From: Saccopteryx bilineata
Lineage: Eukaryota > Chordata > Mammalia > Chiroptera > Emballonuridae
Reading direction: 5' to 3'
DNA length: 64,000 bases
Assembly: GCF_036850765.1 (NCBI RefSeq)
Contig: NC_089492.1
Span: forward strand, 71,240,482 to 71,304,481
Shown here: positions 10,767 to 19,741 of the stretch, in pieces
Layout: each line of letters begins with the position of its first letter
Position numbering within the stretch: position 1 is the stretch's first letter
Position numbers and translations under genes: made by a program
The notes under the pieces: model-generated
Databases searched by the model: none
Told to the model about the DNA's origin: nothing
Seen by the model: only the letters and a program-made list of their open reading frames with translations

Positions 10767-10776
10767 GGGCATCTTT

Positions 10777-11688
10777 AGATCTGGTGAATAATACAGTAGT
10801 TATTCCCACCACTAAATGCAAGTGGAAATTTTTACTGTGAGCACGTTACATAGACTAACATGTATTAAATTCCTGCTTGTTAATGTCTTCAGTTGGGACC
10901 TCTCAAAACATCTCAAGATATATCAGGGCTAAGATAAGAAAAGGAAGTGTTAGGGAGGTAAAATAACACACAAAGTCTAACAGCTAGCAAGAGACAGAGC
11001 CAGGAGTCACACTCATGTCTTGCCCTGACAACAGCTGCCTTGTGTTAAAAGGTATAAGGTAAAAATACTGAACAATGTCCCCCCCTCTGGGATATCAACA
11101 AAACCCATTGAGCACTCACTAGAGTGGGTGCTGTTAGAAATCATGAAATCAGGAGTTATTGATGATCATGGACCAACTGCAGGCAGATCACCGAGGTGAG
11201 GCATTTTTCAATACCATGTCACCTTGTCAATAAGGTTTATTGTTGGAGCAATTAGCGAGCTGTTCTTTTCCAGTGGGCAGTGTGCCTGAGTGGTGTGAAT
11301 GTGTTGGTAAACATCTCTGCAGCGTTGAGAAGTTAGAGGTCTTATTGTGTAGTGATCTTTCACATGAGTTTCGGCTGAGGTTTTTTTCACACAGGCGGTC
11401 ATTACAGAACACGTGTGACTGTGAAGGTAAACGTTGTATTACTGGTTAGGGAGCATGATACCTTATTATATGGCATGTTATCATATCTGTCAGAGTTATT
11501 TCACAGAAAGAAATATGTTTTTCCCAGCTAGTGTGATCCCTAGGGTTGGAGGTCAATAAAGGCAGGAGGTGTAGATGGTTTAAGCTTTTGTAAAGTCTAT
11601 GTTGTTTTTGTTCAAGAAGCAGTTTTGAAAAATCTACCCAAATAACCCTCTGGAAAACAGAGAGGTCGGTACAGAAATAAAAAATACC
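10777..11688. other. Unique non-coding sequence, candidate conserved element inside
   Basis: No repeat family or coding exon was recognised. Overlapping ORFs of 60-136 codons on both strands lack domain features. The subregion 11200-11520 has balanced composition and few decayed-repeat features, so it is a candidate for conservation testing. Confidence 0.4.
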
Positions 11689-12087
11689 GGCCCTGGCTGG
11701 TTGGCTCAGCGGTAGAGCGTCGGACTGGCATGTGGGGACCAGGGTTCGATTCCCGGCCAGGGCACATAGGAGAAGCGCCCATTTGCTTCTCCACCCCCCT
11801 CTCCTTCCTCTCTGTCTCTCTCTTTCCCTCCCGCAGCCGAGGCTCCATTGAAGCAAAGATGGCCCGGGCGCTTGGGATGGCTCCTTGGCCTCTGCCCCAG
11901 GCGCTAGAGTGGCTCTGGTTGCGGCAGAGCGACCCCCTGGAGGGGCAGAGCATCGCCCCCTGGTGGGCAGAGCGTCGCCCCTGGTGGGCGTGCCGGTGGA
12001 TCCCGGTCGGGTGCATGCGAGAGTCTGTCTGACTGTCTCTCCCCGTTTCCAGCTTCAGAAAACTGCAAAAAAAAAAAAAAAAAAAAC
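11689..12087 (+). repeat. tRNA-derived bat SINE (type A), full length
   Basis: Complete copy. The A-box region GGTTGGCTCAGCGGTAGAGC is at about 11699 and the B box GGTTCGATTCCCGGCCAGGG near 11743. The pyrimidine-rich spacer follows, then 'AAGATGGCCCGGGCGCTTGG', 'GCGTCGCCCCTGGTGGGCG', 'GTCTGTCTGACTGTCTCTCC' and a poly-A tail (12066-12086). The A and B boxes form an internal RNA polymerase III promoter. ORFs over it are not genes. Confidence 0.93.
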
Positions 12088-12978
12088 CCACACAAAAAAA
12101 CCCCTTGTATGTTAGTTGATGAGCTTTAAATACACAAGTGCCAGGAGATTTTAAAATGTTGTCAGAGTACAAGGGGACCATCAGAGAAGGTGGGGGCATG
12201 GAGTTGGGAGGGTGTGTGGGGCCGTCCCAGTGGAAGAACCCTCCAGCTATTCATTGCCTTGAAGTAGGGTGAAGGAAACTACAACTTACCTCACAAAGTT
12301 GTATGATGGCAGACTCAGATTCCTTAGCATTCACTTTCAACCAATCATCTGAGACTTTTCTCAAACCAACCTACATGCATTCTCTCATTTCTTCTGGTGT
12401 CCTCCCCACCCCAAGGTTGGCCGGGACCAGTCAGAGTGCAGACTGGGTCCCTGAAGAAGGCTGTTCCCAGTCTCCAGGACTTCAGATCTTGTAGAGAAGC
12501 CAAACTTCAGCATATAAACCCAACATGCTGTGACAGGGGACTGAGCCAGATGTGACCTGTGACTAAGATAATAATGGAGATAATGATGGGAATTGCTGCC
12601 AGTAATTTGGCAGAAGTGGAGGGTGTAACAACTGGTGATAATTTATATTAAAATATTTAATACGTTAAAAAAAAAAGATCTTTTTATAAAGTAGCAAGGC
12701 AAAAAAGGACAGGCTATGTTCACTGACTACCTTGCTTCCATTTTCTGCTGGCTTTGGGGCTACTGTAGATGCTTAGAGAGGTTTTATATCAAAAAGAACA
12801 TTCAAGGTTGGGGAGGGAGTTGGAGAATATTGGCACTCACCCAACATTATCCTTGGCGATGATGATTTGACTTAAAGATAAAAGAGGTGCAGAAAGCTTA
12901 GGTTTAGGTTCTACCATTATTTTATTTTATTTTTTAAAAATTCTATCATTCAGTTTTAATTACTTAGAGATATATATA
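12088..12978. other. Unique non-coding sequence
   Basis: No recognised repeat, RNA or coding exon. Contains a short poly-A run near 12665 and becomes A/T-rich after 12920, where the L1 3' end begins. Confidence 0.4.
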
Positions 12979-13249
12979 AATATACATTTTAAAAAATTTT
13001 TATTTAGACAATTAATTTTAACGGGGTGATATTGGTCAACTAGAGCACATAGATTTAGAGAAAACATCTCCAGATCATTTTGACATTTGATTATATCGTA
13101 TATCCATCACCCAAAGTCAAATTGTCCTTCGTCACCTTTTATTTGGTTTTCTTTATGCCCCTCCCCTCCCCCACCCTGACTCTCTCCTCCCTTCCCCTTC
13201 CCCTGGTAACCGCTGCATTCTTATCTATGTCCATGAGTCTCAATTCTGT

Positions 13250-13840
13250 GTCCCACCTATGTATGGACTCATACATTTCTTAGTGTTTTCTGATTTACTT
13301 ATTTCACTTCATATAATGTTATCGAGGTCCATCCATGTTGTTGTAAATGATCCGATGTCATCATTTCTTATGGCTGACTACTATTCCATAGTGTGTATGT
13401 ACCACATCTTCTTTATCTAATCCTCTATTGAAGGGCTTTTTGGTTGTTTCCATATCTTGGCCACTGTGAACAATGCTGTGATGAACATGGGGCTCATGTG
13501 ACTTTACGTACCAATATTTTAGACTTTTGGAGGTATATACCCAGTAAAGAGATTGCCAGTAATTCTATTCTTAATTTTTTGAGGAACCACCATACTTTCT
13601 TCCATAATGGTTGTACTACTTTACATTCCCACCAACAGTGAATGAGAGTTTCTTTTTCTCCACAGTCTCTACAACACTTATTATCGGTCTTGCTGATAAA
13701 AGCTAATCTAACAGGTTTGAGGTGGTATCTCATTGCAGTTTTGATTTGCATTTCTCTAATAGCTAGTGAAGATGAGCATCTTATCATATATCTATTGGCC
13801 ATTTGTATTTCTTCCTGGGAGAAGTGTCTGTTCATGTCCT
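13250..13840 (-). pseudogene. L1 ORF2p C-terminal region (dead)
   Basis: The clearest coding remnant of the L1. The open part covers 13494-13835 (113 codons, including the cysteine-containing C-terminal segment [18 protein letters not shown]). Translation then continues in another frame toward 13250 with VAKIWKQPKSPS and MEYYSAIRNDD, broken by stops. In intact L1s this region follows the RT domain and contains the cysteine-rich nucleic-acid-binding motif. It cannot make a functional protein here. Confidence 0.85.
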
Positions 13841-14159
13841 CTTCCGATTTTTTTAATTGGATTGTTTGCTTGTTTGTTGTTGAGTTTTATGAGTTCTTTG
13901 TATATTTTGGATATTAGGCCCTTATCTGAGCTGTTTTTTGAAAATATCATTTCCCATTTAGTTGGCTGTCTGTTTTGGTGTCAGGTTCTTTTGCTGTGCA
14001 GAAGCTTCTTAGTCTGATGTAGTCCCATTCTTTTACCTTTGCCTTCACTTCCCTTGCCTTTGGAGTCAAATTCATAAAATGTTCTCTATGGCCAAGGTCC
14101 ATGAGTTTAGTACCTATGTTTTCTTCTATGTAATTTATTGTTTCAGATCTTATATTTAT

Positions 14160-14209
14160 TTATTTTTAAATTTTTTTATTTATAAATTTTAGAGAGGAGA
14201 GGGAGAGAC

Positions 14210-14253
<44 letters not shown>

Positions 14254-14383
14254 GGGGGGAGGAGCTGGAAACATCAACTCCCATATGTGCCTTGACCAGG
14301 CAAGCCCAGGGTTTCGAACCGGCAACCTCAGCATTTCGAGGTCAACGCTTTATCCACTGCGCCACCACAGGTCAAGCCAGATC
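14160..14383 (-). repeat. tRNA-related SINE (type C) nested in L1
   Basis: Minus-strand short SINE with the head (plus view) GCGCCACCACAGGTCAAGCC, 'GGGTTTCGAACCGGCAACC', 'ATATGTGCCTTGACCAGGC' and a (GA)n stretch (about 14206-14251). Flanking AGATCTTATATTTA copies at about 14146 and 14379 are its target duplication and mark insertion into the L1. Confidence 0.85.
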
Positions 14384-14782
14384 TTATATTTAGGTCTTTC
14401 ATCCATTTTGAGTTAATTTTTGTGCAAGGAGACAAACTGTAGTCAAGTTTCATTCTTTTGCATGTGGCTTTCTAGTTTTCCCAGCACCATTTATTGAAGA
14501 GACTTTCTTTTCTCCATTGTGTGTTTTTGGCTCCTTTATCAAAGATCATTTGACCATATATATTATTTCTGGGCTCTCTATTCTTTTCCATTGTTCTGTG
14601 TGTCTATTTTTCTGCCAATACCATACTGTTTTGATTATCGTGTGGCTCTATAGTATAATTTGAAGTCAAGTATTGTAATGCCCCCAGCTTCTTTCTTTTT
14701 CCTTAGGATTGCTTTGGCTATTTGGGTTTTTTATGGTTCTATATAAACCTGATGAGTTTTTGTTCCATTTCTTTAAAAAATG

Positions 14783-15117
14783 AGCCTGACCAGGTGGTGC
14801 AGTGGATGGAGCGTCGAACTGGGATGCGGAAGGACCCAGGTTTGAGACCCCGAGGTCGCCAGCTTGAGTGCGGGCTCATCTGGCTTGAGCAAAGCTCACC
14901 AGCTTGGACCCAAGGTCGCTGGCTCTAGCAAGGGGTTCCTCGGTCTGCTGAAGGCCTGTGGTCAAGGCACATATGAGAAAGCAATCAATGAACAACTAAG
15001 GTGTCGCGAGGAAAAAAACTAATGATTGATGCTTCTCATCTCTCTCCGTTTATGTCTGTCTGTCCCTATCTGTCCCTCTCTGACTCTCTCTGTCTCGGTA
15101 AAATTAAAAAAAAAAAG
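14783..15117 (+). repeat. tRNA-derived SINE (type B) nested in L1, near complete
   Basis: The head AGCCTGACCAGGTGGTGCAG is followed by GGACCCAGGTTTGAGACCCC and CGAGGTCGCCAGCTTGAG. Next come tandem 'GGCTTGAGCAAAGCTCACCAGCTTGG' type units, 'AGAAAGCAATCAATGAACAA', 'GATGCTTCTCATCTCTCTCC', a CTGTCTGTCCCT-rich stretch and an A-rich tail. It is a good reference copy for the five type B SINEs in the window. Confidence 0.9.
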
Positions 15118-15885
15118 ACATTGGAATTTTGACGAGAACTACATTAAATTTGTATATTACTTTGGGTAATATGGCCATTTTAACTATATTTATTCTTCCT
15201 ATCCAAGAACAAGGAATATTTTTCCATTTCATTGTGTCTTTTTCAATTTCCTTTAATAATGCTTTATAGTTTTCATTATATAGGTTCTTTACATTCTTTG
15301 TTATGTTTATTCCTAGGTATTTTAATTTTTTTATTGCAACCGTAAAAAGGATTATTTTTTTGAGTTCATTTTCTGAAGTTTCATTGTTGGCATATAAGAA
15401 AGCAATAGACTTCTATATATTAATTTTGTATCCTGCAACCTTACTGTATTGGTTTATTGTTTCTAATAGTCTTTTTGTGGAGTCTTTGGGGTTTTCTATA
15501 TACAGGATTATATCATCTGCAAAAAAGTGAAACCTTTACTCCTTCTTTCCCAATATGAATGCCTTTTATTTCTTTCTCTTGTCTGATTGCTTTGGCTAGA
15601 ACTTCCAGCACTATGTTGAATAGAAGTGGAGAGAGGGTAGCCTTGTCTTTTTCCTGATTTTAGAGGAAAAGTTTTTAGTCTTTTGTCATTTAATATGATG
15701 TTAGCTGATGTTTTGTCATAAATGGCCTTTATTATGTTGAGATATTTTCATTCTATACCCATTTTGTTGAGTGTTTTAAACATAAAATGATGTATTTTAT
15801 CAAATGCCTTTTCTGCATCTATTAATAGGATCATATGCTTTTTGTTCTTTGTTTCGTTGATATGGTTGTACCATTAGTTTTTGAG

Positions 15886-16886
15886 GGCTGACTGTGTACC
15901 AGACACTCTACCAGGGGTTCCCATATGTTATTTCAGTCAGTTTGTCTTTCTCCTTGCCTGTGTATGTGTAGTTCTCTTCAAATAGCAAGTGGAAGAAAAA
16001 CCATTCAATGAACAGAGGGGAATGCTTTGGTTCATGTAACTGAAAAATTTGGGGATAACTTTATGGAAAACTGGATCTAGGTGCTCAAACAACAACTCTG
16101 GAAATTTCATTTCTCCATCTCTAGGTAATATGTCCCTCTCTCTTAGTTTTATTTTCTGATTTTGCCCCTTTCATGGAGGCTAGTGAGAGCCCCAGGGTCA
16201 CATCATATTGGACTCATCACATCAATGGAAGAAAAACTTTTACTTTCTAAGAGTGGCAACAAGTCCCAGGTGTGAGCCCGGATCAATTTAGGATGGTTTT
16301 GGCCACAAATAATGTAAAACTGGATAAAAGGCGCTTACCTTTTTCACATAGTAAGAAGCCCAGAGGTAAAGGCAGTTCCAGAGTTAGTTAGCTCAGGGGA
16401 TCAATCATGTTAGGACACTTAGTAGTCTTCTCTATGGCTCTTCTGACTTTTTCCTTATTGTCTTGGATGGTTGAAGCAGCTCCAAGCGTCACATCTTCTT
16501 ATGACAATGTCCAAAGGTAGGAAGAAATAGATCTCTGCTTTATGTCTTCTTTTAAGAATGTAGATTTTATTGGAACACATACATGCACACAAGAATGCAG
16601 AAAACCTTTCCAGAAGCCACTGAACAGAGCACTCCTTTTGTCTCATAGGTCAGTCCTATAACATGCTCACTCCTTGCCAATCCTTTTCAAGGGGACTATA
16701 CGATTCTTATCTTGTTAATATTAAGCTTATTAAATTTATCCCTTGGGGCTAGGTGTGAGCCCATGGATGTCTCTCAGGTCACCCAATGATAAACAAAATC
16801 AGAGTTCAAGTAGCAAGGAAGAAGGGGTGAACTGCGTAAGTACCCAACAGTATCTGCCAATGTTATGTATCCATTCCTAAACCAAC
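15886..16886. other. Non-coding stretch with possible MIR and other old repeats
   Basis: 15886-15960 ('GGGCTGACTGTGTACCAGACACTCTACC') resembles a minus-strand MIR. The rest, up to the provirus, looks like an old unidentified repeat plus unique DNA. No supported gene. The provirus target site CAAC is at 16883-16886. Confidence 0.45.
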
Positions 16887-17266
16887 TGTTGCACTCACCG
16901 GGTAAAACAAACACTGGAGACGTTTGGAGAGTTTTAGACAAAGTTTTATGGCCAAGAGAAAAAGAAAAAAAAAAAAACAAACCTGCACAGGGATGAGCTC
17001 AGGTGGCAGTCACCAGAGTCACACTGAGCGCCTACAGTCTAGGGGTTTTTATAGCGTAGCAAGCAAGCGGTTCATACAGAAGCTGATGTGGCTGTTAGTC
17101 ATTGGCTAGGGAGGTCGTGCACAGTTACAGGGTGAGTATTACTCAGTGGAGAATTTCAAACATAAACTTTTGATAAGGGTCTCTGACTCAATGCAGGATG
17201 TTGCTGAACCTGGGACCTTGTACACTCTTGGCAGCCCCAGCATGTCAGTACTCCCTGAATCTAACA
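16887..17266 (-). repeat. 3' LTR of the provirus
   Basis: A 380-bp LTR, identical to the 5' LTR except for about three A/G differences, a change in the A-rich run near 16960-16985, and lack of about 20 bases beside GCTGAAC (near 17206). It begins TGTTGCACTCACCGGG and ends CTGAATCTAACA on the plus strand. A TATAAAAA box lies at 17046-17053 on the minus strand. It is followed internally by the polypurine tract. Confidence 0.95.
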
Positions 17267-17282
17267 TTCCCCCATCTCTTTT
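17267..17282 (-). other. Polypurine tract of the provirus
   Basis: On the minus strand AAAAGAGATGGGGGAA lies directly next to the 3' LTR. This is where plus-strand primers form during reverse transcription. Its composition and exact placement are typical of gammaretroviruses. Confidence 0.9.
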
Positions 17283-18045
17283 GGGCATAAATCAAATCCT
17301 TGATTCTTCATCAGTGGGGAGAATGGTATAAGGCTGGGGCTCATGAGAATTTTCTACTTTAGCTGTAGCTATAAGCTAATTAGGTCAGGGGTCCTCCCTA
17401 GTATGTGCTGGCATGCTGATAGTGTGCCCTTAGTACTACAAGCTTTACGGACTAATTTCTTTCTGCTTTGCATTTTTTTTCTCTGTACTAACTTCTTACA
17501 ACTTGCACAAACCTTCTGCAACTTACACAAACCTTCTGCAACTTACACAAACCTTCAACTTTTATGCACTTTCTTATCCAGAAATAACTGGCCTTCATAA
17601 TAACTTACTTTTTCCTTTCCTTTTCAAAAGTACCTCTACACCTTATATCTTCTATTATCAAAACCATACAATTCCTTTCTAGTCAAAACTCTTGATTTTT
17701 AAAAACCTTCAGCAAAGACTAAGTTAGTACTAAGTAATCCTCTTTTAAAGATTGCTTTTTGGAGGTGTCCTTTTCATAAGTAGCCTATTGGACACATGAC
17801 CAATATTCATAGGTTATTCTATAGTGGTAGCTATGAGCACATACATAACTTTTATTTACCTTGTAGCTTCTCTCTCAGCCAAGGGACTTACACCCCTTTC
17901 TGTATGACTCATAGCAGTACATGCATCAAACCTTAAGATGACTTACTTGGCTTTCCTTTACCTTAGTTTCCCTCCCTCCCCAAAGTCTCCATGCGTGGAC
18001 CAGTTAACTTCTGGTTTGTGGCTGAAGCAGGGCATGCGGTCCTTC
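17283..18045 (-). other. Provirus 3' region with env deleted
   Basis: About 760 bases between the end of pol and the polypurine tract. A gammaretroviral env would need about 2 kb. I see no surface or transmembrane subunit signature, no fusion peptide and no long ORF on the minus strand. It includes three near-exact tandem copies of a 20-base unit (CAACTTACACAAACCTTCTG, 17500-17558). Confidence 0.7.
17500..17558. repeat. 20-bp unit in three tandem copies, inside the provirus
   Basis: CAACTT(G/A)CACAAACCTTCTG occurs three times in a row; the last copy is cut short. The unit lies in the former env/U3-proximal region of the provirus. Confidence 0.85.
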
Positions 18046-18234
18046 TCAGGTCAGCTTACAAGGGTTGGCAGGGTCAGTCTTTGCTGTCCACAAAGGTGTT
18101 TCTGCTGGGACTGCAAGCTTCAGCTGGCTGCGGTGGACCCAGGTGGGTATGCCTTTTAACTTGGCAGTAGTGGGAGTGGTCAGAATCATGGTGTCTGGAC
18201 CCGTCTACGTGGGAGTCAGTCCTTGGGTGGTGTA
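18046..18234 (-). pseudogene. Integrase C-terminal remnant of the provirus pol
   Basis: The minus-strand frame ending at the TGA at 18046-18048 reads MILTTPTTAKLKGIPTWVHR followed by SQLKLAVPAETPLWT. This is the characteristic C-terminal, SH3-like end of gammaretroviral integrase, which binds DNA during integration. A TAG (18205-18207) interrupts the same frame just upstream of TGPDTMILTTPT. No zinc-binding or catalytic DDE domain is visible upstream, so only the end of pol survives. In intact relatives env begins near here; here no env follows. Confidence 0.85.
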
Positions 18235-18439
18235 CTGCTAGAAGTGCCTCTCAGACAGTCTTTGAACAGTTTTCTGAGTAACCTATAAAACCTGTAAGTA
18301 CTTAGGGAAAGGGTGTTACATTTCTACACTTTGCAGTTAGAGTTTAAGTCCTAGTGACTACTGCTTCTAGCTGGAATTAGCAGCAGGTTCCAGCCTATAA
18401 TAGGCATGGGGCATTGAGATAAGAGAAATAAAGGAGACA
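18235..18439 (-). other. Deletion junction: protease remnant to integrase tail
   Basis: Only about 200 bases separate the protease fragment from the integrase tail, whereas reverse transcriptase, RNase H and most of integrase would occupy about 3 kb. The minus strand is full of stops and shows no RT motif. A large internal deletion is inferred here. Confidence 0.75.
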
Positions 18440-18751
18440 CTAAACATAAAGCAATAAAATTAGACTGTCAATACCCACAGTAGAGATCTTTGAGGGATAA
18501 ATAAAACTTAAATATTCAAGCAAGGCATAGTAGATGGCCCTTGTGTTTACAAGAAATGAGATTAGCTTATCTGCTACTTGGAAGAAATACCTTAGGCTCC
18601 TGAACGATGTCCTTAGGCCTTCAGTGGCAATTCCCAGCACGCTGGGCAAGGTCAGGTCACAGGTAGCTGGAGCAGGGCTAGAAGAGACTGAACCCTCCCT
18701 CCATGGAGCAAGGGGGCAGCTTACCTTCTCATGTCCCTTTTTCCACAGCAC
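18440..18751 (-). pseudogene. Nucleocapsid end and protease remnant of the provirus
   Basis: A 103-codon minus-strand frame. Residues 3-12 (WKKGHEKVSC) look like the second half of a retroviral CCHC zinc knuckle. Residues 52-95 match the beginning of a retroviral aspartic protease: VADKLISFLVNTRAIYYALL then SFIYPSKISTVGID. The catalytic D-T-G position reads N-T-R (residues 69-71, near 18537-18547), so both the aspartate and the glycine are lost and the enzyme could not be active. The frame ends soon after, and the rest of pol is deleted. The starting methionine has no significance; this is a decayed gag-pol junction. Confidence 0.82.
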
Positions 18752-19155
18752 AGACGTGTCATCCAGTGGGACCGGGAAGCCTGGCAGGCTTCAGTTCAAT
18801 GACCTTTCTTTCCACTCTGGAGCAGGGCCTTGATGACAGGCTATGAAGCACCTTAGGGTGCTGGAGCCAAAAGTTGGTATTTCCTGACTTCTTTTGGGCC
18901 TTATTTGCCTTTTCTGTTACTTCCTTGGTCATTATAGACTTTAAAAGCCATGCTCAGAAGATCTCACTGAGGGGCTTGACTAAGAGAGCAAAACTGGGTA
19001 TCCTGTATTTAAAGAACCCTAAGGCAGTGGGTTTAGAAGGGGCCGTAATTCCCTAAATCTTCTCCTCGGGTCTGGCTCCAGATAGGAGGTGGGGATTCCC
19101 CGGAGCCAAAGCAGAGGAGGGCAGGAGCTGTAGCAAAGTGATGATAACATCTAGC
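18752..19155 (-). other. Decayed gag nucleocapsid region
   Basis: Lies between the capsid fragment and the zinc-knuckle/protease fragment. No frame is continuously open on the minus strand. It presumably held the end of capsid and the start of nucleocapsid. The plus-strand ORF at 18874-19056 has no retroviral or host features. Confidence 0.6.
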
Positions 19156-19740
19156 TTACTGTACTGTTATCTTTTGCCTGACCAAGCAGTGGCTTAGCCC
19201 TTGAGCTGGTGCCCAAGGGGGAGGGGCAAGTGCCTGAAACTGTGAGGGGAGCCTGCCGCTTCTCCTGCAGCCAGCTGCAGCCTGGCTGCCTTTTCTTTCT
19301 CTACCTCTGCTGCTATACTGGGCTGCATACTGACTGTGCCACCTGCCTGCAGGTGGGTGCTGGTGATAGTATGCTAGACTCTCTATGTTTTCTAATAGTT
19401 CACTCCTATTCTTTCCCTCAAATCCTTCTATTTTCTGGAGCTTCTTTCTAATGTCTGGGGTTGCCTGAGTGACGAAGGCTATGTTTATTAGCCTCCGATT
19501 TTCCTCTGCCTCAGGATCAATAGGGGTATAAACCCAGTAGGCCTCCATTAGCCGCTCTAAATATGCAGCAGGGGACTCATCCCTACCCTGAATTACCTCA
19601 CCTACCTTACTAAAGTTGGTTGGTTTCTTAGCAGCTGCCTTTATTCCCCTTAATAGAGCCCGGCGATATTGGGTAAGCAATTCCCTATCCCTGATATTGT
19701 TTGGATCCCAGCTGGGGGGGGGCTCCTGGGGAGCATCCTC
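19156..19740 (-). pseudogene. gag: gag capsid C-terminal half (frame-shifted fragment)
   Basis: An open minus-strand frame that carries the major homology region of retroviral capsid: VIQGRDESPAAYLERLMEAY, followed by YTPIDPEAEENRRLINIAFV and APDIRKK-like TPDIRKKLQKIEGF. This part of capsid drives lattice assembly. It is in a different frame from the upstream gag ORF: that frame hits a TAG near 19742, whereas this frame is open from about 19738. The first methionine (19680) is internal and not a natural start. After about residue 120 the sequence loses resemblance to gag and is probably out of frame. Confidence 0.88.
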
Positions 19741-19741
19741 T

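Larger units (their letters stand above)
12979..15885 (-). mobile_element. LINE-1 fragment, 3' end, with ORF2 from RT domain to C-terminus
   Basis: Minus-strand L1. The 3' UTR lies at about 12979-13250 (ACGGGGTGATATTGGTCAAC). The ORF2 C-terminal region (13250-13840) includes an open stretch at 13494-13835 reading [40 protein letters not shown] and [20 protein letters not shown], hallmarks of L1 ORF2p. Farther upstream, near 15790-15830, the reverse-transcriptase palm motif DAEKAFDKI is legible. Stops and frameshifts interrupt the frame. The copy ends inside the RT domain at about 15885, so it is 5'-truncated. SINEs at 14160-14383 and 14783-15117 are nested in it. Confidence 0.88.

Noticed and set aside
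11689..11765. Functional tRNA genes at the heads of type A SINEs
   Set aside because: The A and B boxes are present, but they are the 5' ends of 350-400-bp SINEs with poly-A tails; similar heads recur throughout the window.
11446..12199. ORFs of 195 and 136 codons on the minus strand
   Set aside because: They run through a type A SINE and flanking DNA; the same peptide pieces recur at 10418 and 39698 wherever the SINE occurs.
17283..18045. env gene of the provirus
   Set aside because: The space is too short and no surface/transmembrane motif, fusion peptide or long frame is visible on the minus strand.
18874..19451. Plus-strand ORFs inside the provirus
   Set aside because: They are antisense to gag/pol remnants and carry no recognisable domain.
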